The translations under genes and the position numbers were made by a program. A stretch of DNA of 6,843 nucleotides from an uncultured Caulobacter sp. (lineage in GTDB: Bacteria > Pseudomonadota > Alphaproteobacteria > Caulobacterales > Caulobacteraceae): assembly GCF_937900395.1 (NCBI RefSeq), contig NZ_CALCDX010000222.1:1-6843 (forward strand), in the 5' to 3' direction. Below are positions 1 to 5,223 of the stretch, piece after piece (the stretch's first letter is position 1; every line of letters begins with the position of its first letter). Under the pieces are notes generated by a model. It worked only from the letters and a program-made list of their open reading frames with translations. It was not told the DNA's origin and did no database searches.

Positions 1-2
1 CC

Positions 3-611
3 AAGGTGTGGGTCGAGCGGGACCTGGAGCTGAACGGTGACCTGCGCGAGTACCGCCGCATGGAGCGGGGCTTCCTCGCCTGGGTGGCCGAGGCCCAGGG
101 CGACGACGCCCTCAAGCGTGCCAGCAAGGCCGAGGCCATCACCAAGCTCAACCTCCTGTGGAAGGAGGCGGGCAAGGCCAAGGCTGCGGCCAGCGCCGAG
201 TACGTCCAGGCCCTGGTGGACGCCGGGGAGCAGGTCGTGGTGATGGGCTGGCACAAGTCGGCCATCGCCAACTTCACCCGCCACCTCGCCGCCAACGGCA
301 CCACCGTGGTCCAGGTGGTCGGCGGGATGACCCCCCAGGCCAAGGTCGATGCCCAGGACGCCTTCCGGGCGGGCGATGCCCAGGTGCTGGTGGCCAACAT
401 CATCTCCGGGGGTACCGGCCTCAACCTGGAGGTCGCCGCCCACCTCGTCTTCCTCCAGACCTGCTGGTCGCCCGGCGACATCATCCAGGCCAGCGACCGC
501 ATCTACCGGGTCACCCAGCGCCGGGACTGCACCGTCCACGTCCTGAACGCCTCGGGCACGGTGGACGACCGCCTGTGGAACGTGCTCAAGTTCCGGGCCG
601 ATCTGCTCGAC
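3..611 (+). other. SNF2/SF2 helicase C-terminal lobe (3' part of a foreign gene)
   Basis: This part encodes the C-terminal RecA-like lobe of a SNF2-family ATP-dependent DNA translocase. Visible pieces, numbered from the GTG at 6, are: an amphipathic basic stretch (residues 10-70) typical of the region before the lobe; a motif IV-like strand with WHKSAI (about 82-87); motif V GTGLNL (136-141); and motif VI around Q161-Q171, reading QASDRIYRVTQ with the two expected arginines R165 and R168. The usual RAHRIGQ form is replaced by RIYRVTQ, a variant that keeps the arginine finger. The DDRLW and LKFRADLL segments (about 188-201) match the end of this lobe in SMARCAL1/HepA-like proteins. The N-terminal lobe with Walker A and DEAH would lie left of the window. 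Almost exclusive GCC for alanine suggests a donor different from the rest of the window, perhaps an actinobacterium or phage; that origin is a guess. Confidence 0.8.
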
Positions 612-1778
612 GCCGATCTTCCGGTGATCATGATCTCGGGGCACGGGAACATCGAGACCGCGGTTAGCGCGATCAAGCGCGGCGCCTACGAGTTCCTGGA
701 GAAGCCGTTCAAGTCGGACCGACTGCTGCTGGTGGTGGAGCGCGCCTTGGAGGCCGCCGGCCTGCGGCGCGAGAACCGCCGGCTACGCGCTCAGACCCTC
801 GCCCCCGATGGCCTGATCGGCAAGTCGGCGCCAGCCCAGGCGTTGCGCCAAATGATCCTGAAGGTGGCGCCGGCCAACAGCCGCGTGCTGGTGTCCGGTC
901 CGCCGGGCTCTGGCAAGGAGCTGGTGGCGCGGCTGATCCACGGCGCCAGCACCCGCTCGCGCCAGGAGTTCGTCGCGGTCAGCGCCGCCGGCATGGCGCC
1001 GGAGCGGCTTGATGTCGAACTGTTCGGCGAGGAAGGCGAGGGCGGCCGGCCGCGCAAGATCGGCGTGTTCGAGCGCGCCCACGGCGGCACGCTCTATCTC
1101 GACGAAGTGGCCGACATGCCGCGCGAGACCCAGGGGCGCATCCTGCGGGTGCTGGTCGAGCAGCGTTTCCGCCGCGTCGGCGGCGATAACGACGTTCAGG
1201 TCGACGTCCGGGTGATCTCGTCCACGTCGCGCGACCTCCGCGACGAGATCGCGGCCGGCCGTTTCCGGGAGGACCTGTTCCATCGCCTGAATGTCGTGCC
1301 TGTCCGCGTGCCCGGCCTGGCCGAGCGGCGCGAGGATATTCCGGAGCTGATCAACTTCTTCATCGAGCGGATCAGCGAGGCGACCGGTCTGCAGCGCCGC
1401 CGGCTCGGGGAGGACGCTCTGGCGACGCTTCAGGTCCAGACCTGGCCTGGCAATGTCCGCCAGCTGCGCAACAACGTCGAACGCATGCTGATCATGGCGT
1501 CCGGGGAGCCCGGCGATGTGATCACGGCCGAGATGCTGTCCGGGGGCGATCAGCCGGGCGCGGGCAACGCCGGCGCGATCGGCGCCGAGCGGATCATCGC
1601 CTTGCCGCTGCGCGAGGCGCGCGAGCTGTTCGAGCGGGAGTATCTGAACGCCCAGATCCTGCGGTTCGGCGGCAACATCTCGCGCACCGCCAACTTCATC
1701 GGCATGGAGCGCTCGGCGCTTCACCGCAAGCTTAAGTCCCTGGGTGTCGCCGGCGCCCGGGCCGAAGAGGAAGAGTAG
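3..1778 (+). CDS. ntrX: Chimeric open frame: SNF2 helicase C-lobe joined to 5'-truncated NtrX response regulator
   Basis: One uninterrupted frame runs in from the left edge (no start is seen; a GTG at 6 is in frame but is probably internal) to TAG at 1776-1778. Counting from the GTG it has 590 codons. Residues 1 to about 200 are the second RecA-like lobe of a SNF2 helicase. Residues from about 204 to 590 are the latter half of a receiver domain, an AAA+ domain and a Fis-type helix-turn-helix, as in NtrX. The first half of the receiver, with the acidic pocket and the phosphorylated aspartate, is absent, so the product could not work as a normal two-component regulator. Alanine codons change at the joint: about 26 of 30 are GCC before it, whereas after it GCC and GCG are mixed (about 23 and 16). 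I read this as a false or recombinant join. A genuine fusion protein is possible but unlikely. Confidence 0.75.
   Translation, partial: KVWVERDLELNGDLREYRRMERGFLAWVAEAQGDDALKRASKAEAITKLNLLWKEAGKAKAAASAEYVQALVDAGEQVVVMGWHKSAIANFTRHLAANGTTVVQVVGGMTPQAKVDAQDAFRAGDAQVLVANIISGGTGLNLEVAAHLVFLQTCWSPGDIIQASDRIYRVTQRRDCTVHVLNASGTVDDRLWNVLKFRADLLDADLPVIMISGHGNIETAVSAIKRGAYEFLEKPFKSDRLLLVVERALEAAGLRRENRRLRAQTLAPDGLIGKSAPAQALRQMILKVAPANSRVLVSGPPGSGKELVARLIHGASTRSRQEFVAVSAAGMAPERLDVELFGEEGEGGRPRKIGVFERAHGGTLYLDEVADMPRETQGRILRVLVEQRFRRVGGDNDVQVDVRVISSTSRDLRDEIAAGRFREDLFHRLNVVPVRVPGLAERREDIPELINFFIERISEATGLQRRRLGEDALATLQVQTWPGNVRQLRNNVERMLIMASGEPGDVITAEMLSGGDQPGAGNAGAIGAERIIALPLREARELFEREYLNAQILRFGGNISRTANFIGMERSALHRKLKSLGVAGARAEEEE
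600..617 (+). other. Probable chimeric junction between SNF2 and ntrX sequence
   Basis: The helicase-type residues FRADLLDA end here and the receiver-type residues DADLPVIMIS begin, so both families can claim the codons at 606-617. The pentamer GATCT occurs at 600-604 and again at 615-619, within a short stretch where the two parents could share bases. That fits either microhomology-driven recombination or a mis-assembly at a short overlap. There is no inverted repeat, transposase remnant or integration site at the joint. Confidence 0.6.
612..1778 (+). other. ntrX: NtrX response regulator, lacking the first part of its receiver domain
   Basis: NtrX is the DNA-binding response regulator partner of the membrane kinase NtrY in alphaproteobacteria, linked to nitrogen metabolism and redox or envelope responses. 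Residue numbers count from the GTG at 6. The remaining receiver starts at strand 4 (PVIMIS, 206-211, with the conserved hydroxyl residue S211) and includes the switch lysine K233 in EKPF. The AAA+ domain has Walker A GPPGSGKE (298-305), Walker B LDE (D366, E367), FREDLFHRLN (420-429) and WPGNVRQLR from W480. The Fis-type helix-turn-helix is at about 558-584. The GAFTGA loop expected after ELFG (338-341) is missing, so contact with sigma-54 is unlikely. About 75 N-terminal residues of a normal NtrX are lost, including the phosphoacceptor aspartate. In the native locus ntrY would be expected just upstream. Family identity is strong; the truncation is seen directly. Confidence 0.85.
1766..1771 (+). 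promoter_or_regulatory. Shine-Dalgarno for the aminotransferase gene, inside the end of ntrX
   Basis: AGAGGA lies seven bases before the ATG at 1779, within the last ntrX codons, which encode a run of glutamates. This supports the ATG start and translation coupled to ntrX. Confidence 0.6.
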
Positions 1779-2642
1779 ATGTCGCGTTTCGCCTATGTGA
1801 ACGGTCAGTTCGTGCGTCACGGCGAGGCCGCCGTTCACATCGAGGACCGCGGCTATCAGCTCGCCGACGGCGTCTACGAGGTCTGGGCGGTGTTCGACGG
1901 CAAGCTGGCGGACGCCGAAGGCCATTTCGCCCGTCTCTGGCGCAGCCTGGACGAGCTGCGGATCGCGCACCCGATGAGCGAGGCCGCGTTGACCCTGGTT
2001 CTGCGCGAGGCCGTGCGACGGAACAAGGTGCGCGAGGGCCTGGTCTATCTGCAGGTGACACGCGGCGTGGCGCGTCGGGATCACGCCTTCCCCAACCCCG
2101 CCGTGCCGCCGTCCGTGGTCATTACGGCCAAGCCGATCGACCGCGCCGCCACCAACGCCAAGGCCGAAAAGGGCGGTTCGGTGATCTCGGTCCCCGAGAA
2201 CCGTTGGGCGCGCTGCGACATCAAGTCGATCGGCCTCCTGCCCAATGCGCTGGCCAAGCAGGCGGCTCGTGAGCGCGGCGCGGTCGAGGCGTGGTTCGTC
2301 GACGACATGGGCCTGGTGACCGAGGGCGCGTCGTCCAACGCCTGGATCGTGGATGCGGAAGGGATGCTCCGCACTCGCGACACGAACGCGAACATCCTGC
2401 GCGGCGTCACGCGTTCGACCTTGCTGGAGGTCATCCGAGACGCGGGTCTGCCGATCAGCGAGAAGCCCTTCACGATCGCCGAGGCGCAAGCGGCTAGGGA
2501 GGCTTTCATCACCGGGGCCGGTTCGCTGGTGACGCCGATTGTGCAGGTGGATGGGGTCAAGCTTGGGGACGGAAAGCCTGGCCCAGTGGCGATGAAGCTT
2601 CGGGGCGCCTATATAGCGCGAGCACGTGAGAAAGCCGTCTGA
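1779..2642 (+). CDS. dat: D-amino-acid aminotransferase (PLP fold type IV)
   Basis: A 287-residue cytosolic class IV aminotransferase, close to the usual 280-290 residues. It transfers amino groups between D-amino acids and 2-oxo acids, typically D-alanine + 2-oxoglutarate giving pyruvate + D-glutamate, which feeds peptidoglycan precursors. Visible marks are DGVYEV with Y33, the substrate-carboxylate trap R100-D101-H102 in TRGVARRDHAFP, the PLP-binding lysine K149 in CDIKS followed by LLPN, and the cofactor-contacting glutamate E182 in TEGASSN. The RxH trap and the Tyr favour the D-specific branch over branched-chain (IlvE) or aminodeoxychorismate lyase (PabC) relatives. The ATG follows the ntrX TAG with no gap and has a good ribosome site, so the two genes are probably co-transcribed. 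No frameshift or missing residue is seen. Exact substrate range cannot be told from sequence. Confidence 0.9.
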   Translation: MSRFAYVNGQFVRHGEAAVHIEDRGYQLADGVYEVWAVFDGKLADAEGHFARLWRSLDELRIAHPMSEAALTLVLREAVRRNKVREGLVYLQVTRGVARRDHAFPNPAVPPSVVITAKPIDRAATNAKAEKGGSVISVPENRWARCDIKSIGLLPNALAKQAARERGAVEAWFVDDMGLVTEGASSNAWIVDAEGMLRTRDTNANILRGVTRSTLLEVIRDAGLPISEKPFTIAEAQAAREAFITGAGSLVTPIVQVDGVKLGDGKPGPVAMKLRGAYIARAREKAV

Positions 2643-2695
2643 AGCCTGAGCAATTTTAGCCAGGAGCGTCGGTTCGTCGCGTGACCTTGCGGAAA

Positions 2696-2728
2696 TTTTC
2701 GCTGCGACCTTGTCGCTTTCAGCGAAAA
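2696..2728. repeat. Perfect 9-bp inverted repeat upstream of hfq
   Basis: TTTTCGCTG (2696-2704) and CAGCGAAAA (2720-2728) are exact inverted copies around a 15-base loop. An imperfect palindrome (12 of 14 positions) overlaps the left arm at about 2690-2703. The right arm is not followed by a T tract on the plus strand, so it is not a classical terminator for the aminotransferase gene. It may be a regulator site or a leader hairpin of hfq. Confidence 0.5.
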
Positions 2729-2740
2729 ATCATCTAGCAT
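2710..2740 (+). promoter_or_regulatory. Weak candidate promoter for hfq-hflX
   Basis: TTGTCGC at 2710-2716 resembles the Caulobacter housekeeping -35 (TTGACGS) with one mismatch. TCTAGCAT at 2733-2740 is a poor match to the -10 GCTANAWC, and the spacing is longer than the usual 10-14 bases. Position is the main argument: this 156-base gap is the only non-coding space before hfq. The -35 candidate lies in the loop of the inverted repeat at 2696-2728. Confidence 0.3.
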
Positions 2741-2783
2741 GGACCTGTTTGTGTGGGGGGCGTGTGGCCCTCCGTGAACAATG

Positions 2784-2790
2784 AGAGGGG
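2784..2790 (+). promoter_or_regulatory. Shine-Dalgarno that fixes the hfq start
   Basis: AGAGGGG lies eight bases before the ATG at 2799. It decides between this start and the in-frame ATG at 2781, which has no such site and would place the purine run inside the coding region. Confidence 0.7.
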
Positions 2791-2798
2791 AACCCCCG

Positions 2799-3047
2799 AT
2801 GTCTGCCGAGAAGAAGCAAAACCTCCAGGACACGTTCCTGAACAGCGTGCGCAAGTCGAAGACGCCGCTCACCATTTTCCTCGTCAACGGCGTGAAGCTG
2901 CAAGGCGTGGTCAGCTGGTTCGACAATTTCTGCGTCCTGCTGCGTCGTGATGGCCAGTCGCAACTGGTCTACAAGCACGCCATTTCCACCATCATGCCGG
3001 CGCAGCCTGTCCAGCTCTATGAGCCCAGCGCCGACTCCGACGACTGA
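2799..3047 (+). CDS. hfq: RNA chaperone Hfq
   Basis: An 82-residue Sm-like protein that forms a hexameric ring, binds sRNAs and mRNAs and speeds their pairing in post-transcriptional control. Visible marks are NLQDTFLN at the N-terminus (Q10 on the proximal face), a basic rim patch R18-K19-K21, the Sm1 motif with VNGVKLQG (29-36), WFDNF (40-44), and the Sm2 motif YKHAIST (58-64) with the U-binding K59-H60 pair. The C-terminal tail after about residue 70 is short and ends in the acidic SADSDD. A similar short acidic tip in Caulobacter Hfq is reported to act as a pseudo-substrate that competes with RNA for the basic rim. The ATG at 2799 is chosen by its ribosome site; an in-frame ATG at 2781 would add six residues. 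hflX starts five bases after the stop, an arrangement (hfq-hflX) common in proteobacteria. Confidence 0.97.
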   Translation: MSAEKKQNLQDTFLNSVRKSKTPLTIFLVNGVKLQGVVSWFDNFCVLLRRDGQSQLVYKHAISTIMPAQPVQLYEPSADSDD

Positions 3048-3052
3048 GACGC

Positions 3053-4393
3053 TTGTCAAAATCCACATCCCGGTCGATTGACCACGCCGCGCCGATCCTG
3101 AAGGCGCTCGTTATCCATCCGGCGCGGCAACTGCGCGGTCAGGCGGCCTCCGAAGCTCGGGATCCCAATTCCCGGCTGGAAGAGGCTGTCGGCCTCGCAG
3201 TGGCGCTCGATCTCGAAGTCGTGGAGGCGCTGATCGCGCCCCTTCGCGCTGTCACGCCTGCGACCCTGTTCGGCAAGGGCAAGGTCGAGGAGTTCGCCTC
3301 GATCTGCGAGGTCGAGCACATCGACGTCGCCGTCTTCGACGACCAGCTGACGCCGATCCAGCAGCGCAATCTCGAAAAGGCGCTGGAGGTGAAGGTCGTG
3401 GACCGAACGGGCCTGATCCTCGAGATCTTCGCCCGCCGCGCCCGCACCCGAGAAGGCAGACTTCAGGTCGAGCTCGCCCGGCTGGAATATGAGCGCTCGC
3501 GCCTCGTCCGCACCTGGACCCACCTGGAGCGCCAGCGCGGCGGCACGGGCTCGACCGGCGGTCCTGGCGAAACCCAGATCGAAATCGATAGACGTCTGAT
3601 CGCGGGCACGATCATCAAGCTCAAGAAGGAGCTTGAGGAGGTGCGTAGGACGCGGACCCTGCATCGCAGCGCCCGCAAGAAGGTCCCGTATCCGACCGTC
3701 GCCCTTGTCGGCTACACGAACGCTGGCAAGTCGACGCTGTTCAACCGCCTGACCGAGGCCGAGGTCTTGGCCAAGGATATGCTGTTCGCGACGCTGGACC
3801 CGACCCTGAGGACCGTGAAGCTGCCCGATGGCCGGCCGGCGATCATGTCCGACACCGTGGGCTTCATCTCCGACCTGCCGCACGAGCTGGTCGAGGCCTT
3901 CCGCGCCACCTTGGAGGAGGTGCAGGAGGCCGATGTCGTCCTGCACGTCCGCGACGTCGCCAATCCCGACAGCGAGGCCCAGGCCCGCGATGTCGAGACG
4001 GTGCTGTCGGAGCTGGGCGTCACCCTCGACAGCGGCAAGACCGTGGTCGAGGTCTGGAACAAGATCGACCTGCTGTCGGAGGACGACCGCGAGATCATCG
4101 AGGGCCAGGCGCGCCGCGTCGGGGCCTCGGCGGTGTCGGCCGTCACCGGCGAGGGCTGCGAGGCCCTGCTGCGCCGGGTCGGCGGGCTGATCGACGACTC
4201 CCCGCCGGTCGAGGTGCGTCTGGGGCCGCAGGACGGCCAGGCCCTGGCCTGGATCTATCGCAACGGCCGCGTGCTGGGCCGCTATGACGGCGAAGGCGGC
4301 GAGGTCACTTTGGTCGCGCGTCTCGACGGCCAGGCTCTGGGCCGGTTCGAGCGCCAGTTCCCCGACGCCCGCATCGAGCCGGCGGCCACCTAG
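3053..4393 (+). CDS. hflX: Ribosome-associated GTPase HflX
   Basis: A 446-residue translational GTPase of the Obg-HflX superfamily. The family binds 50S subunits and splits stalled or idle 70S ribosomes, notably under heat stress. Domains in order are: the HflX N-terminal domain (about 15-130); a long coiled linker with the glycine-rich signature RGGTGSTGGPGETQ (162-175) that belongs to this family; the G domain with G1 GYTNAGKST (220-228), G3 DTVGFI (267-272), G4 NKID (336-339) and G5 SAVTGEG; and a short C-terminal domain to 446. All GTP-binding motifs are intact. The start is taken as TTG at 3053: the frame is closed by a TGA at 3020, the only earlier near-start is CTG at 3044, and later GTGs would cut into the N-terminal domain. 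No strong Shine-Dalgarno precedes it, so translation probably relies on coupling with hfq. Its stop overlaps the convergent mazG stop. Confidence 0.95.
   Translation: MSKSTSRSIDHAAPILKALVIHPARQLRGQAASEARDPNSRLEEAVGLAVALDLEVVEALIAPLRAVTPATLFGKGKVEEFASICEVEHIDVAVFDDQLTPIQQRNLEKALEVKVVDRTGLILEIFARRARTREGRLQVELARLEYERSRLVRTWTHLERQRGGTGSTGGPGETQIEIDRRLIAGTIIKLKKELEEVRRTRTLHRSARKKVPYPTVALVGYTNAGKSTLFNRLTEAEVLAKDMLFATLDPTLRTVKLPDGRPAIMSDTVGFISDLPHELVEAFRATLEEVQEADVVLHVRDVANPDSEAQARDVETVLSELGVTLDSGKTVVEVWNKIDLLSEDDREIIEGQARRVGASAVSAVTGEGCEALLRRVGGLIDDSPPVEVRLGPQDGQALAWIYRNGRVLGRYDGEGGEVTLVARLDGQALGRFERQFPDARIEPAAT
4390..4393. other. Shared CTAG: overlapping stop codons of hflX and mazG
   Basis: The palindrome CTAG supplies the TAG stop of hflX (4391-4393, plus) and the TAG stop of mazG (4392-4390, minus). 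There is no room between the genes for a terminator, so either transcript must run into the opposing gene before it ends. Confidence 0.9.
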
Positions 4394-5223
4394 GGCTTAG
4401 TCTTTTCCGCCGCCTTGGCGTCGTTCCACAGCGCGTCCATCTCGGCGAGGTCCGATTGGTCCGGCGTCTTGCCGCGCTCCACCAGTCCCGCCTCGACGAA
4501 GGCGAATCGGCGCGTGAACTTGGCGTTGGTGGCGCGTAGGGCGTCTTCCGGATCGACATCCAGTTTCCGCGCCAAGTTGGCGCAGACAAACAGGATATCG
4601 CCCAGCTCCTCGCGCGCCTTGGCCATGTCGCCGGCCTCGATCTCGACGGCGATCTCTTCAGTCTCCTCGCGGAGCTTCTCCAGCACCTCGGCCGCCGTCG
4701 GCCAGTCGAAGCCGACGCGGGCGGCGCGCTTGGTCAGTTTCACGGCGCGGGTGAGGGCGGGCAGGCCGGTGGGCACGTCGTCGAGCACGCCGTGCTTGGC
4801 CTTGGCCTGGCGCTCCTGAGCTTTCAGGGCCTCCCAGCCCTCGACCTGGGCCGAAAGGTTCTCATAGGCATGGTCACCGAACACGTGCGGGTGGCGGCGG
4901 ATCATCTTGTCCGAGATCGCGGTCGCGACGTCGTTGATGTCGAACGCGCCTTGCTCCTGCGCCATCCGCGCGTGGAAGACGACCTGCAGCAACAGGTCGC
5001 CCAGCTCCTCTTTCAGGTCCGACAGGTCGCCGCGCTCGATCGCGTCGGCGACCTCGTAGGCCTCCTCGAACGTGTAGGGCGCGATGGTCGCGAAGGTCTG
5101 CTCCAGGTCCCACGGACAGCCGCCGTTCGGGTCCCGGAGCTGGGCCATGATCTCGACCAGTCGAGCGATCGGGCTCTGGTCTTCACTCGGCGGGGGCGAC
5201 GAAGGCGTTGGCTGCGGGGGCAT
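4390..5223 (-). CDS. mazG: Nucleoside triphosphate pyrophosphohydrolase MazG
   Basis: A 277-residue cytosolic all-alpha NTP pyrophosphatase that hydrolyses (d)NTPs to NMP and PPi, removing abnormal nucleotides; in E. coli it also affects ppGpp levels. Two tandem MazG domains are present. The first has GGCPWDLEQTF (34-44) followed by the metal-binding E53-E54-E57 and E73-xx-D76. The second has E187/E190 and E206-xx-D209. The length fits the ~263-residue E. coli enzyme. The start is set at 5223: no other ATG, GTG or TTG lies between it and 5148, and starting at 5148 would remove the conserved RLVEIM segment. The first ~18 residues are Pro/Ser-rich and not conserved in the family as I know it. 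The gene starts inside the end of the transporter gene (41 bases shared) and lacks a strong ribosome site, which suggests co-transcription and coupling. Confidence 0.93.
   Translation of the reverse strand: MPPQPTPSSPPPSEDQSPIARLVEIMAQLRDPNGGCPWDLEQTFATIAPYTFEEAYEVADAIERGDLSDLKEELGDLLLQVVFHARMAQEQGAFDINDVATAISDKMIRRHPHVFGDHAYENLSAQVEGWEALKAQERQAKAKHGVLDDVPTGLPALTRAVKLTKRAARVGFDWPTAAEVLEKLREETEEIAVEIEAGDMAKAREELGDILFVCANLARKLDVDPEDALRATNAKFTRRFAFVEAGLVERGKTPDQSDLAEMDALWNDAKAAEKTKP

Noticed and set aside
783..2489. Long minus-strand open frame (568 codons) opposite ntrX and the aminotransferase gene
   Set aside because: It is a shadow of GC-rich coding DNA: it spans two real genes with intact motifs, shows no recognisable domain and has no ribosome site.
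2752..2797. Short G-run/C-run pairings before hfq (GGGGGGC with GGCCCTCC; GGGG with CCCC near the ribosome site)
   Set aside because: The stems are very short or have loops too tight, and no conservation can be judged. They are not enough to call a riboswitch or terminator.
2781..2798. Upstream in-frame ATG of hfq adding six residues
   Set aside because: The purine-rich ribosome site lies after this ATG and at the correct distance from the ATG at 2799. The N-terminus from 2799 matches the usual Hfq start.
3056..3946. Minus-strand open frame of 296 codons within hflX
   Set aside because: It lies wholly opposite hflX, whose GTPase motifs are all intact. Its composition reflects the antisense of a GC-rich gene.
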